This document shows positions 44,090-55,700 of a DNA stretch of 64,000 bases, piece by piece (positions within the stretch are counted from its first letter, which is position 1; each line of letters begins with the position of its first letter). Origin of the DNA: an uncultured Eubacteriales bacterium (GTDB lineage: Bacteria; Bacillota; Clostridia; Christensenellales; CAG-314); NCBI GenBank assembly GCA_948938605.1, contig CARAIG010000073.1:1-64000 (forward strand). The letters run 5' to 3'. The notes under the pieces were generated by a model that saw only the letters and a list, made by a program, of their open reading frames with translations, searched no databases and was not told where the DNA came from. The position numbers and the translations under genes are program-made.

Positions 44090-44625
44090 TCTGCCCTCCT
44101 TTTTGTTTAATAATGAACAATGTTCACAAATGTCAACGTATACATTGTATATTTAAGATGTTTTGTATCTACACACCTATAAATATAATATATATATAAC
44201 ATCTATTGCGTTCAACGAACAAATCTCGGCTGCATTGTAAAATATATGTTAATACTACGTAAATTAACCGATTTGTAGGTGCACAAAACATTATAAATAA
44301 TTATATCACAATTATCGACAAAAATAAAGTATTTTAAAATATCGCTGACAATTAACAGATAATTAATTAATTTGACGGCAAATCAATATAAAAGTATGTT
44401 GCCGCAAAACGGTTCTAAAATTGCAACTTTCACAACTGAACTTCTAGGGTATATTTGCGAACGCAATATGTAGTAATATATGCTATTAATTTGTAAGTCG
44501 ACTTTCATAGCGCGGATTATGAGTTATTTGCGTTATTGATTAATCAAATAATTCAATATCGTCAATTTATTTAAAATGTATAGCGATATTTTTATCTATA
44601 TAATTTAAAAGGTCTAAATTGCCCT
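44090..44625. other. AT-rich gap upstream of cvpA
   Basis: No gene or clear structure other than the palindrome TGAACAATGTTCA at 44114-44126. Confidence 0.4.
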
Positions 44626-44775
44626 ATAAATTGCGACAATTGCGACGAACCGAAAAATTCCTTAATAGCGGACGATACGGGACGTACGTTAATTAACGTT
44701 TGCGGAGTAGCCTTGCCCGGCTCCTGTATTGCCATACGTTCGCGGATTACCCTTTCCAAACGCGATATACCTATA
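44626..44775 (-). pseudogene. rpoB: Fragment of rpoB (RNA polymerase beta subunit)
   Basis: On the minus strand about 50 codons read [19 protein letters not shown], then [19 protein letters not shown] and GSSQLSQF. This is the conserved RpoB block that leads into the rifampicin-binding cluster (in most bacteria ...ERMxIQ...[30 protein letters not shown]). The match stops right after SQF, and a stop codon follows about 11 codons later. Both flanks are non-coding and AT-rich. It is far too short to function and is a truncated remnant. Confidence 0.9.
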
Positions 44776-44970
44776 CAGTAACAGTGACTAACCGAATTAA
44801 TGCACTAATTAAATATGTACATTTACAAACGACATATTAAATATACAAAAATGCACAATGACGCACTTTCGACAAAATGTATTCCTGCGCGACAAAATTT
44901 GGCAATACAATATACTTAAAGCCCTGTGTCTTTGGTAACACTTATCAAAAACAATAAGGAAGGTGTCATT

Positions 44971-45495
44971 ATGTTAGAAGTCAGTATTTACAATTCAACC
45001 GATAAAGCCCGTCTTGCCGAACAGTTAAAAGATAAGCTTACAAACGCAAATCCGCCCGTATATATGTGTATAGGTACGGAAAAAGTTTTTTCGGACAGTC
45101 TCGGTCCGCGCGTAGGTACGTTGCTCAACCTTGCTATGTACGAGCCGATGTTTGTTTACGGTTTAACCGAACAAAACATTACTGCCGAAAATTTGTGTAA
45201 AAGTTACGAATTTATCAAGTCAATGCACCCCGATAACCCCGTTGTAGTTGTCGACGCAGGCGTAGGCGAAGCGGATCAGTTAGGCAAAGTGCAGCTTTGC
45301 GACGGCGGAATTCTGCCCGGTGCCGCAACTAATAAAAATTTGCCCGAAATCGGTGACGTAGGCATTGTCGGCATAGTGGCGGAAAAAGGTATGGGGGATT
45401 TTTACACCTTAAATTCCGCAAAGGATAAGCTGGTAGGCGAAGTGGCGCAGTTTATTGCCGAAGCCATACTGGTTGCCACGCAATTGCCCGCTTAG
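44971..45495 (+). CDS. yyaC: YyaC-type sporulation protein (DUF1256)
   Basis: A 174-residue protein of the YyaC/DUF1256 family, related to the germination protease GPR and linked to sporulation. The fingerprint is MCIGTEKVFSDSLGPRVGTLL, then NPVVVVDAGVGEADQLGKVQL, and GDVGIVGIV. ATG 44971 is chosen for an AAGGAAGG site and because the upstream extension is not conserved. In Bacillus it sits near the origin beside soj and spo0J, as here. Confidence 0.9.
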   Translation: MLEVSIYNSTDKARLAEQLKDKLTNANPPVYMCIGTEKVFSDSLGPRVGTLLNLAMYEPMFVYGLTEQNITAENLCKSYEFIKSMHPDNPVVVVDAGVGEADQLGKVQLCDGGILPGAATNKNLPEIGDVGIVGIVAEKGMGDFYTLNSAKDKLVGEVAQFIAEAILVATQLPA

Positions 45496-46061
45496 TTTTT
45501 GTGGCTAGGCTCATTACAGTTTTGGCGACATTATTCGTGTCTGTAATCCGTAAAAAAACGGTCGCAAGCGCAAACGCGGCTACGTAATCTACGCTTGCGA
45601 ACTGTGTTATTCGGCGTGCCTTTCAGACTCAAAGGCTTTGTAGTTGGACTTTTTCAGTGGCGTTGCTTGCCTAAAAAGGAACGTCACAGTAATTTTTTGT
45701 CGCTTAAAACAGTTCAAAAGCGGCTTTTTTAAGCAATGTTAAAGCGAACATCCATATAATATTAAAATAAAAGGGAATGTGTCAGCGGTATAAGTACAAT
45801 ATGCGGACGGCATTTTACAAACAGCGTTATGTAAAACTTTTGGCTTAAATGTGCTACTGTTATCTATAACTAACCGCAAATATAAGCAAATAGTATTTAA
45901 AACGTTATTGCATTACTAGTAACTAAGTATGCGCGATTGCCTAAGGTATCAATTTTACAAATGTACTATCTGCAATAAAAAACTGTTAAATTAATAACTG
46001 CAGTAGTTATAAAGTCGGTAAAAATACAAATACTATCGTTATATAATTTCCAACGTAAAAT
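45496..46061. other. Gene-free stretch upstream of ftsH
   Basis: No gene. One GC-rich inverted repeat TCGCAAGCG/CGCTTGCGA at 45562-45600 lies just after the yyaC stop; it has no T-run. Confidence 0.45.
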
Positions 46062-46090
46062 TTGACACGCAAATTAACTTGTGATACAAT
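46062..46090 (+). promoter_or_regulatory. Promoter of ftsH
   Basis: TTGACA (46062-46067), 17-bp spacer and TACAAT (46085-46090). The leader is about 135 nt. No CIRCE or CtsR-type operator was recognised. Confidence 0.8.
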
Positions 46091-46232
46091 GTTTCCAACT
46101 GCACTAATAAGGGGAGTTTGTACGGTACAGGTTGGTTTCAATGACTCTATCGCTGTATATTTGCATACGCAGCCCTTTGTTAATATTGTATGCGCGCAAG
46201 CATCAACTTTGGCGCGAAAAGGAGAATGGATT

Positions 46233-48248
46233 TTGAACAGTCACAAACGCAGAAGTATTATTTATTCGGTTATCGCGGTGTTGTGCCTTGTCGCTCTGTT
46301 TGCTATTTTATGGACGACGTTAGGCCCACAAACAAAAAAAATAAGCGAACCGTATTTTAAAGAACATATCGGCGACTATACCAAGATAAAACTTAACATT
46401 TACAGCGTTATTTGCCAAGACGCAAGCGGACAAACGTATTCCTTTGTAGTAGTCGACCGCAATCAATTTGACGAATTTGTGCAAAACGCTATTCTTGAAG
46501 GAACGGCAAATCCCGAACTGATTGCAAACAAGGACCAAAACTATATTGTATCCGACCCCAACGCAACAAGTTGGACGGACTACATTATCCCCGTTTTGTG
46601 GATAGGTTTGATTATCTTGCTGGGCGTAATTATGTTCCGTCAAATTGCTAAGCAAAATAACCAAAACATCGACTTCGGACGTTCCCGCGCAAGAGCGGTG
46701 CAAAATATCAAAGTGCGTTTTAGCGACGTCGCCGGCGCCGAAGAAGAAAAAGAAGAACTTGCAGAAATTATCGAATTTCTTAAAGACCCAAAAAAGTTTA
46801 GCGATATGGGCGCACGTATCCCCAAGGGAGTGCTGCTTGTAGGTCCTCCGGGAACAGGTAAAACTTTGTTTGCAAAAGCCGTTGCGGGCGAAGCGGGCGT
46901 GCCGTTTTTTTCCATGAGCGGTTCGGACTTTGTGGAAATGTTTGTCGGCGTAGGCGCAAGCCGCGTTCGCGACTTGTTCGACCAAGCCAAGAAAAATATG
47001 CCCTGTATTATTTTCATTGACGAAATCGACGCAGTCGGCCGTCAACGCGGAGCAGGTCTCGGCGGCGGACACGACGAACGCGAACAAACCCTTAACCAAT
47101 TATTGGTGGAAATGGACGGTTTTGAAACCAGCACCAGCATTATCGTTATGGCGGCTACAAACCGCGCGGACATTCTCGACCCGGCATTAATGCGTCCCGG
47201 ACGTTTCGACCGTCAAGTATACGTTAACCGTCCCGACGTTCGCGGACGCGAAGCAATCCTTAAAGTTCACGCACGTCAAAAACCTATTGGTCCCGACGTA
47301 AACTTCCGTACGGTTGCACGTATTACGGCTGGTTTTACGGGCGCAGACCTTGAAAACCTGTTAAACGAAGCGGCCATACTTGCCGTTCGCGCAGGCAGAC
47401 GTATTATAACTATGGCGGACGTAAACGAAGGTATCAATAAGGTAATTATGGGACCGTCCAAAAAGTCGCGTTTGGTTACCGAACCGGATAAACGTATTAC
47501 TGCATATCACGAATCGGGACACGCAATTTTGGCTTGCAGTTTAAAATATTGCGATCCCGTACACGAAGTAACCATTATTCCCCGCGGCAGAGCGGAAGGT
47601 TACACAATGACCCGTCCCGAAAACGACAACAATTTCGAAACAAAACAGCAATTGCTTGACGACATAACAATGACGTTGGGCGGACGCGTAGCCGAAGAAC
47701 TTGTCATTAAAAACATTTCTTTCGGTGCAATGGGCGACATTAAGTCCCTTACGCAAACGGCGCGTCAAATGGTTACCGAATGGGGTATGAGCGACCGCGT
47801 AGGACCTATCTTTTACGGTAGCGACGGCGAAGTGTTCGTCGGCAGAAGTTACCAACAGGAAAAAGGTTATTCCGAGGAAATTGCCGGCATTATCGACGAA
47901 GAAGTACGCGCAATCGTCGAAAGCTGCCACAAGCGCGCAACGGAAATTCTCACTTCCAAAATCGACGTTTTGCATAATATGGCGCGTATTTTGTTCGAAA
48001 AGGAAACTATCCACACCGACGAAGTCAATATGTTGATGGAAGGCAAATCCGTCGAAGAAATTATTGCTTTTATGGATAAGCGCGAAGCGGAGTCTGCCGC
48101 AAATACGGAAATTAAACTTCCCGAAGAACAACACAAGACTTTTGACGAACTCGAACAGGAACAAAAGCAATCGGAAGCGGTTGAAACAGTTGAAGTTGAA
48201 AAAAAGTCTAAGAGCAAAAAGTCGGATAGCGACGGCAAAAAAGACTAA
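46233..48248 (+). CDS. ftsH: ATP-dependent zinc metalloprotease FtsH
   Basis: A 671-residue membrane-anchored AAA+ protease for quality control of membrane proteins. Two membrane segments (about residues 7-28 and 117-136) flank an extracytoplasmic domain; Walker A GPPGTGKT is at 204-211, Walker [10 protein letters not shown] follows, the SRH region has NRPDVRGR nearby, and the zinc site is HESGH at 426-430. The TTG at 46233 is the start: AAAAGGAG lies 8 nt upstream and the longer frame would run through the promoter. The end is a charged Lys/Glu-rich tail. The lipoprotein gene follows after 14 bp. Confidence 0.96.
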   Translation: MNSHKRRSIIYSVIAVLCLVALFAILWTTLGPQTKKISEPYFKEHIGDYTKIKLNIYSVICQDASGQTYSFVVVDRNQFDEFVQNAILEGTANPELIANKDQNYIVSDPNATSWTDYIIPVLWIGLIILLGVIMFRQIAKQNNQNIDFGRSRARAVQNIKVRFSDVAGAEEEKEELAEIIEFLKDPKKFSDMGARIPKGVLLVGPPGTGKTLFAKAVAGEAGVPFFSMSGSDFVEMFVGVGASRVRDLFDQAKKNMPCIIFIDEIDAVGRQRGAGLGGGHDEREQTLNQLLVEMDGFETSTSIIVMAATNRADILDPALMRPGRFDRQVYVNRPDVRGREAILKVHARQKPIGPDVNFRTVARITAGFTGADLENLLNEAAILAVRAGRRIITMADVNEGINKVIMGPSKKSRLVTEPDKRITAYHESGHAILACSLKYCDPVHEVTIIPRGRAEGYTMTRPENDNNFETKQQLLDDITMTLGGRVAEELVIKNISFGAMGDIKSLTQTARQMVTEWGMSDRVGPIFYGSDGEVFVGRSYQQEKGYSEEIAGIIDEEVRAIVESCHKRATEILTSKIDVLHNMARILFEKETIHTDEVNMLMEGKSVEEIIAFMDKREAESAANTEIKLPEEQHKTFDELEQEQKQSEAVETVEVEKKSKSKKSDSDGKKD

Positions 48249-48262
48249 AACCGGAGATAATT

Positions 48263-49402
48263 ATGAAAAAAAGAATAGCCATCCTTTTAGGATTGATACT
48301 TGTGCTTTCGGCAGCATTTGCCGCATGTTCTCAACCTGCGGCAACCGCCAAAGCCGTACGCATAGACGGCAACGAAACCCATACTTTTAAAATAAGCATT
48401 GCCGATTTTGCGGATGCGGGCAGTACGCCGTTTAATGTTTACACTAAAAAGATTAATCAAAAAAACGAAGACGGTACAACAACCGAAACAACTCTCACTG
48501 CACGCAAGGACGAAGTTATAATGAGCGGTGAAGTAAATTTAATGAACAATTCCGATCAAATCCGTCCGTTGGACGCTAGCGGAACTTATACTGTCAATAT
48601 TGACGACACCACAAACGCTACTACCGTTACGGTAACGACCGAACAAATTTTGTATTGTCAATACGAAACGGCAAAATTGCAAGAGTTAAACTGTTTGGAA
48701 ACCGTTAAAAAATATAATGTAACCGCTAAGGACGAAAATCCCTTTGAAAACAATGACGGACGTACTACGTTGCGCAGCGAAATCAAAACCTCGGTCACTT
48801 ACGCCAAGGACGAAAATCAGTTGCCCGCAAAATCAGTTAGCGAAAACAAGGGTTATTACATAGGTAAAACCGCTCAAAAGGAATCGGAATACAAGTTTGA
48901 AAGCACTTACGACTTTGAAAACAAAAAAGTAACAGTAAAAGGTTATATCAACGGCAAGGACATAGACGAGGAGCGTGCATTAAAAGGCAACTGTATTGAC
49001 GCAAACCAATTTTTAATGTTTGTCCGCAGTTACGACAAATCTTCGGCGGCGTTCCAAGACAATCCTACAATTTCCGTATACGACGTGACTACCGACAGTA
49101 CCTTTGTTGCGGCATTTGCAATAAACCGTAAATTTAATTTATTGTACGACAATAACGGTAATGAAGCTATTGTTGCCGTCGATTCGGTTGTGTCTACTGT
49201 CGGCGGAATACCCTTTATTGCGCAATACAATTTGCCCGACTTAACAGCGGATAACAAGGACTGTATAAACGTCGGTATTGAAAAACGTTGCAAGTACACA
49301 ACGATTAAATTCCGCAGCGGTTGGTTCTCGTACGAATTACAACCCGATCAAAATATGCAGCAATTAATAAACGGCATAAAACTCGATGTTATAGCCGAAT
49401 AA
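48263..49402 (+). CDS. Lipoprotein of unknown function
   Basis: A 379-residue exported protein with a signal peptide and lipobox FAAC (Cys22). The rest is rich in Thr, Asn and Asp, with many predicted beta strands and no motif I recognise. The start has GGAGA upstream. It is co-transcribed with ftsH, so its abundance may be tied to membrane stress. It ends before a strong terminator. Confidence 0.82.
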   Translation: MKKRIAILLGLILVLSAAFAACSQPAATAKAVRIDGNETHTFKISIADFADAGSTPFNVYTKKINQKNEDGTTTETTLTARKDEVIMSGEVNLMNNSDQIRPLDASGTYTVNIDDTTNATTVTVTTEQILYCQYETAKLQELNCLETVKKYNVTAKDENPFENNDGRTTLRSEIKTSVTYAKDENQLPAKSVSENKGYYIGKTAQKESEYKFESTYDFENKKVTVKGYINGKDIDEERALKGNCIDANQFLMFVRSYDKSSAAFQDNPTISVYDVTTDSTFVAAFAINRKFNLLYDNNGNEAIVAVDSVVSTVGGIPFIAQYNLPDLTADNKDCINVGIEKRCKYTTIKFRSGWFSYELQPDQNMQQLINGIKLDVIAE

Positions 49403-49414
49403 AAAAAAATTAAC

Positions 49415-49448
49415 AAAAACGCCCGAACAAAAAATGTTCGGGCGTTTT
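49415..49448. terminator. Bidirectional terminator after the ftsH operon
   Basis: AAAACGCCCGAACA pairs with TGTTCGGGCGTTTT around AAAAA. Confidence 0.9.
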
Positions 49449-49488
49449 GCTGCGTTTTGTTTATGGATCACAAATATCGATCTTTTTG

Positions 49489-49517
49489 TTGAAAGATAGC
49501 AAAATTAATGGTACAAT
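49489..49517 (+). promoter_or_regulatory. Promoter of addB-addA, apparently leaderless
   Basis: TTGAAA (49489-49494), 17-bp spacer and TACAAT (49512-49517). The ATG at 49524 is 6 nt past the -10 box; no Shine-Dalgarno motif. Confidence 0.7.
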
Positions 49518-49523
49518 GTAAAT

Positions 49524-52500
49524 ATGGTTACAATCAGCAAAAAAATGGTTACGCTTTACAAAAGCAATTCGATGAAGGACGCATCGGAGTTCGTTATGAA
49601 TGCCGTCAAAAACGTCGACAAAAACAATCTGTCGGTAATGCACACAATCATTGTTCCCGACCGCGCTTCGCTCGAAGCGGAACGCCAACTGCTTAAAACG
49701 GTAGGGGGCAGTTTTAATGTGCAAGTACGTACTTTCCGCAGGCTTGCAAACGACATTTTGCCCAAGTACGAATACTTATCCAAGCAAGCGGGCATCATGG
49801 CGTTAAGCAGCATTGTGCAGGATAACCGCGACAAATTAACTTGCTACGTCAAAGCGTCCGAAACGGCAGGATTTGTATCCGATATGTATGATACGATAAG
49901 TATGATGAAATACTGCCGCATTACTCCCAAAATGCTTACTTCGGTTACACTTTCGCGCAGTATACAAAACAAAATACACGACGTAAGCTTGCTGTATCAA
50001 GCGTATTTGGATTACTCGGCAAACCGTTTTGTCGATTCTGCCGACAAAATGGACTTGCTTTGCGAAAGTATATCTTCGTCCGATGCGGTTAAAAACACTT
50101 ACTTTTATCTTTACGATTTCGACAATTTGTCGGTGCAGGAACTTGCCGTACTCGAACAGCTTATGAAATGCGGTTTAGGCGTCACCGTTGCGTGTTGTGC
50201 GGGCAAAAACGCTCACGACAAGTATTTGTACTTGGACGACATTTACAACAGCGTCAAGGCAATCTGCGCCCAAAACAATATTCAGGTAAACGAAGTCGAA
50301 GGCTGCCGTTATGTCAACCGTTACGCCGAACAAATAGGGCGCAATATGTTTAGATATAACGATTGTAAGCCCGTTTCTGCCGATAACTTCGTGGAAGTTT
50401 TTCAAGGCGCAACGCGTGTGCAGGAAGTTTATGCGCTTGCGTGCCGTATTCAAAAATATGTCCGCAGCGGCGGACGCTTTAAGGACGTGTATGTCGTAAC
50501 CAGCGACGTTAACCGTTATTACAATGCGGTGAGTACCGTTTTTGACGAATTTGACATTCCTTACTTTTGCGACCGTCAATTTGTATTGTCGGCGCATCCT
50601 TATGCACGTTTTGTGTTGGATTACTTACAAATTTTCCGCAACAACGGCAAGTTGACAAGCGTGCTGCCCTTTGTCAAAAACCATTTGTTTTGTTCGGCGC
50701 TTCCGCAAGACGAACAGGACGACGTTTATCTGTTTGAAAACTACTGCCTAAAATACAACGTATCCTACCGTTACGACGAGTTTAATTTGGGCAAAAACGA
50801 AACGTATTACAGCCGTGCAAACCGTTTCCGCAACCGCTTTAACGCATTGTACAAGCAGGTTGTAATTCCGTCGTCGGATACGGTTGAAAATTACGTAAAG
50901 GTCGTAAGGCGGTTGATAGAATATGCAAAGTTAAACGAAACAGCCGAACGCTTTGCAAAATCGCAGGAAGAATACGGATTCGACTTCGAAAGTAAAACCA
51001 CAAGTCAAGCCGCCGATAAATTCGATCAAGTGCTTGCCCAAGCGGAAAAGGTATTGGGACGGCGTTATGTTAAGTTGGACGAATTTATCAACACTTTAAA
51101 TATGGGTGTGGAAGCGGTTAAAATATCCGTACTGCCTGTTAGCAACGACTGCGTAATATTCGCTAATATGGCAAAAGCGCGCAAGCACGACGTAAAGTTC
51201 TTGGCTCTTTTGGGCGCAAATTACGGCGCAATGCCTATCGTTAAAAAGGACAGTAAACTTTTGTCCGACGCTAACATTAAGGATTTGGTTGCTTGCGGAA
51301 TAAATTTCGAGCCGCAAATGTTGACGGAAAACAGGCGCGAACGTTTCAGTTTGTTTCAACTGTTACAGGAACCTACCGACAAACTGTACGTATCCTTTGC
51401 GGAAATGGACGGTAACGAAGCGTTAACCCCGTCGCCGTTTGTGGACGAACTTTATACGTTGTTTAGCGTAAACGGCCAAAAACTCCAACCGACAGACATT
51501 GCCGACGAAGATGTTTATACGCAAAAACAAGCGTTGGCAAAGGTGGTTTTAAACGCCCGTAAATTAAAGGATAACCAAGCGGTTAAAATGCCTGCATTTG
51601 CGGCGCTGTCCGCCAAGTATGCCGATTTGTGCCGTAAGTATGAATTTACCAAAAGCGGCAAGGATGTCCGCGTAGAACAAGGGGCGGATTTGTATCTTAA
51701 AAATTCCCGTACAAGCGTAAGCCAACTGACAGATTTCTTTAAGTGCCCGTACAAGTTTTATATGCGTTACGGCATTAACGTCAAACCACGCGAGGCGGCA
51801 AAACTGCAATCGTCCGATTTGGGCAATATCTTGCACGAAGTGTTGGAAATTTATGTTCGCGGTTTAGACGTAAACGAAGACGATTCGATAACCGTTGCTA
51901 AGGCAAGACAGTGCTTCGAAGACGCGTTATCCGACGACTTCTACAAGGGATTGCGCGCCGATCCGCAAATGCAAGGTACATTGGATCAGTTGGAAGAAGA
52001 ATGTGTGCGTATGTGTCAAGTTGTAAAACAACAACTTTTAACTTCCGATTTTACCAACCTTGCCACCGAAATGTCATTCGGCGCAGGGGAGGAATTTCCG
52101 CCTGTTGAAGTAAAGTTTGACGGCGGAAAGTTTAACTTGGTAGGTAAAATCGACCGCGTGGATGTCAACGGTGACAGGTTTATAGTAATAGACTACAAAA
52201 GCGGCGCCGCGGCTGCGCATTATACCGAATCGGACTTGTATACGGGACACAAATTACAATTGCTTGTGTATATGCAAGCGGTACTTAACAACCATCCTAA
52301 ATTACGCCCTGCGGGATTCTACTATTTTAATATTCACAACAAATTTGCCCGCGTAGACGCCGAAAAAGTGTATTTTTATAACGGGCGGACATTGAACGAT
52401 ATTGACGTAGCGTGCGCAATAGACAAAAAGTTAAGGGACGGCAAAAGCGAAAAGTTGGGTATAAAACTGTCGCAAGACAAAAGCAAAATCGATCAACGCT

Positions 52501-52739
52501 GCGGTTCTATCATCAGCGACGAACAGTTCGATAACCAAATGGAATACGCATTTAAACTTATTGCCAATGCGGGCGAATTGATGAACAATGGATATGCCGC
52601 GGTAAGTCCGTACAAAGGTACGTGCGACATTTGCGATTATCGGGATATATGCGACTTTAACGACGCGTATTCGTACGAAGAACGCAAAGTAAGCAAAACC
52701 ATAAACAAAAAAGTAATTGACAAAACGGTGAACAAATGA
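49524..52739 (+). CDS. addB: ATP-dependent helicase/deoxyribonuclease subunit B (AddB)
   Basis: A 1071-residue subunit of the AddAB double-strand-break resection machine. The C-terminal nuclease domain has the [4Fe-4S] ligands: a Cys in FFKCPYKFYMRYG and the trio in CDICDYRDIC near the end, with the nuclease residues in VIDYKSG. The N-terminal helicase-like part lacks the Walker A motif seen in Bacillus AddB (expected GRSGSGKT, here YKSNSMKDA). The start is ATG 49524; ATG 49545 is a possible alternative. addA overlaps by 4 nt. Confidence 0.94.
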   Translation: MVTISKKMVTLYKSNSMKDASEFVMNAVKNVDKNNLSVMHTIIVPDRASLEAERQLLKTVGGSFNVQVRTFRRLANDILPKYEYLSKQAGIMALSSIVQDNRDKLTCYVKASETAGFVSDMYDTISMMKYCRITPKMLTSVTLSRSIQNKIHDVSLLYQAYLDYSANRFVDSADKMDLLCESISSSDAVKNTYFYLYDFDNLSVQELAVLEQLMKCGLGVTVACCAGKNAHDKYLYLDDIYNSVKAICAQNNIQVNEVEGCRYVNRYAEQIGRNMFRYNDCKPVSADNFVEVFQGATRVQEVYALACRIQKYVRSGGRFKDVYVVTSDVNRYYNAVSTVFDEFDIPYFCDRQFVLSAHPYARFVLDYLQIFRNNGKLTSVLPFVKNHLFCSALPQDEQDDVYLFENYCLKYNVSYRYDEFNLGKNETYYSRANRFRNRFNALYKQVVIPSSDTVENYVKVVRRLIEYAKLNETAERFAKSQEEYGFDFESKTTSQAADKFDQVLAQAEKVLGRRYVKLDEFINTLNMGVEAVKISVLPVSNDCVIFANMAKARKHDVKFLALLGANYGAMPIVKKDSKLLSDANIKDLVACGINFEPQMLTENRRERFSLFQLLQEPTDKLYVSFAEMDGNEALTPSPFVDELYTLFSVNGQKLQPTDIADEDVYTQKQALAKVVLNARKLKDNQAVKMPAFAALSAKYADLCRKYEFTKSGKDVRVEQGADLYLKNSRTSVSQLTDFFKCPYKFYMRYGINVKPREAAKLQSSDLGNILHEVLEIYVRGLDVNEDDSITVAKARQCFEDALSDDFYKGLRADPQMQGTLDQLEEECVRMCQVVKQQLLTSDFTNLATEMSFGAGEEFPPVEVKFDGGKFNLVGKIDRVDVNGDRFIVIDYKSGAAAAHYTESDLYTGHKLQLLVYMQAVLNNHPKLRPAGFYYFNIHNKFARVDAEKVYFYNGRTLNDIDVACAIDKKLRDGKSEKLGIKLSQDKSKIDQRCGSIISDEQFDNQMEYAFKLIANAGELMNNGYAAVSPYKGTCDICDYRDICDFNDAYSYEERKVSKTINKKVIDKTVNK

Positions 52740-55700
52740 GTAAAAATTACGGTACTCCTTACACAACTTCACAACGTCAGGTAATCGAAAGCAGGGGGCG
52801 GGATATGTTAGTGTCCGCTTCTGCCGGTACGGGTAAAACTACGGTAATGATAGAACGTATTGCGCAACTGTTGGAAAAGGACGCGGACATATCCGAAATA
52901 GTGGTGGTAACGTTTACCAATCTTGCCGCCGCCGAAATGAAAAACCGTCTTGCAGTCAAACTGTCGGCTAAGCGCGGCGACAAGCGTATGATAGACCAAC
53001 TTGAACGTATCGATTCGGCAAATATATGCACATTGCACTCATTTTGCGGCGAACTGCTGCGTAACTATTTTTACGTTGCGGATATCGATCCGTCGTATAC
53101 TATACTCGATTCGAATTTAATTGCAAATCTTCGGCAGTCGGCAATGGACGAAGTCTTTTTGCAGTATTATGCCGAAAAAGACGAAGTGTTTAAACAAGTA
53201 TACAAAATATTTGCCGCAAACAGACAGCAATCAAATTTTTACGACGTATTGTTCCAACTTTACGAATTTTCCCGCTGCATTGCGGATTTTAACGGATGGT
53301 ACAAGGAAAAACGTCAAAACCTTTTAAACTTGCAGGAAGACGGCGTTATTATTTCAACGTTGTTTGACGACTTGAAAAAGACGGTAAATTATTACCGCGA
53401 ATCGTTTGCCAAGCTGTATTGCGATGCAACCGAGCAACAACTTGCGTTTGCTAACATAATAAAGGAAAACGCCGACAAGTTCAGCACTATCCGACTTGAC
53501 AGTTTCGAACACGCATTGTTTGATACGTACAAGACGGATATTACTCCGTTGCCCCGCAAAAACAACGCAAAAAAGAGCGAATTGGAAAAGGAAACGGAAA
53601 ACGCCGTTCGTGACAACTTTGCCCGCCTTGCCGACAGGTACAAGCAGTATTACAAAAAAACGGCTAATTTGTGCCGCGGACTGGATATGCAAACGTTATG
53701 CAACCAAACTTTGCAAACAGTGGCGCAGTTGGACAAACTTGTGGAAATTATCGACCGTTTCGATAAAATATATTTTCAATCTAAAAAGGAACGCGGCGGC
53801 GTTGACTTTAACGACTTGGAACATTTGACTTTAAAAATACTTGACGATGCTGAAGCGTACCAAGCAATCAAAGCCAATTGCAAATATATTTTCGTTGACG
53901 AATATCAAGATACAAACCCTATACAGGAAGCAATTGTCGCGCGTCTGGCAAGCATCAACGGTCTGTTTATGGTAGGGGACGTCAAACAATCCATTTACGG
54001 TTTCCGCGGTTGCGAACCTAACATATTCGCCGACAAGGAAAAACGTTTTGAAAACGACGGGCAGGGGGAAGTCGTGCGTTTAAACGACAACTTCCGCAGC
54101 AATGTTGACATTTTGGATTTTGTCAATGTTGTATTTTCCGCCGTAATGACCGACGATTTCGGCAAAGTCAACTATAAGCAGGACGCTTGCTTAAACGGCG
54201 TAAATAAACCCGCACTTACGCAAACGCCGTCGGTACGCGTGGATTTCGTTACTCCTGCAACCGTCGACAAGGATGACGACGAAGATATCGGCATTTACGA
54301 TATTACTGCCGAAACGGATGCGGTAACCGTCGACCGCGAAGCGGCGCTTGTCGTCAAACGCATTAAACAGTATGTCGGAATGCGCTATACCGACAGCAAG
54401 GGGAATGAGCAGATTATCGGCTACGGCGACGTAGTAATACTTTTGCGTACTTTTAAGGATAAGGCTGTAAGCATATACAATGCGTTAATTTCCGCTAATA
54501 TTCCCGTCGTTGCCAATTTTAATATGGACGGTTATGCGTCTAAGGAAATACGCGACTTAATCAACCTTATGCGCGTGTTGGACAACCCGTACAACGATAT
54601 ATATTTGGTGGGCGTATGCCTAAGTTGTTTCGGCGGGTTTGACGAAAGCGAATTAGGGCTGATACGTTTAAACGACAGCGAACGGATGTCTTTTTACGAC
54701 AGACTTAAACAGTACGCGCAAGACGGAAGCGATGTCGGCATAGTAGAAAAATCTGTAAAATTACTTAAACTGTTGGAAAAACTGCGCTTTTATTCGCACG
54801 GGGCTTCGGTGAGCGAAACGGTATTGCAAATTCTTAACCTTACGCAATACCGACTGTATGTTCAGGGGCTGCCCAACAGCGGACTCAGGCTACGTAAACT
54901 GTATAATTTCATCGATACCGTCAAGGACGCAAGTTATGCTCAAAGCATAGACAAATTTTTGTCTTATTTGGACAACTCGGAGGAAAACGTGCTGTCGGAC
55001 AGCGTCGGCTCGACAAACGCCGTACGTATGATGACGATGCACGCATCCAAGGGATTGGAATTCCCCGTAGTAATAATTGCCGATTTACAGCACTTATTCA
55101 AGCGCGATGACAAGCCGTTAATATGCAATTTCGATATGGGCATTGCAATGAATCACTACGATTTTACCTCAATGACTTTTGCGCCCACTCTTGCATTGCG
55201 CGCTTTAAGTATACGCAATTCCGTTAAAGACGGCGAAGAACAAATGCGTTTGCTGTACGTAGCAATGACTCGCGCCAAGTACGCGTTAAACCTTATTGCA
55301 AGCACAACGGAAAAACAAATAAACGCAATGCCTTGTCTGCCTCAGCGCGCAACAAGCCATTTGGATTGGCTGTTGTATACAATCCGCAGCAAGTACGTTT
55401 TGTCCGCAAACGGTGAAATCGAAACCGTATTTAAAAACTCCCAATTGGAAATTAACGTTTGCAAGGATGTATCAAACGTTTCGGACGCGGATACGTTGCA
55501 ACCAAAACTAGTCCGTCAGGAAACCGATATAAGTAAAATAGAAAAAAAACTCAATTACAAGTATCCGTATTTAGACCAACAATATATGCCTGCAAAAGTG
55601 GTAAGTTCGGCGTTGGACAAGGAGTACATAGGAGTAAACGAACAGTATGAAACAGCAATTGTTCAGGATAATGACCGCAACAAAATAGGCACCGCATACC

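Noticed and set aside
46320..47099. 259-codon open frame opposite ftsH
   Set aside because: Antisense shadow of the conserved AAA+ domain.
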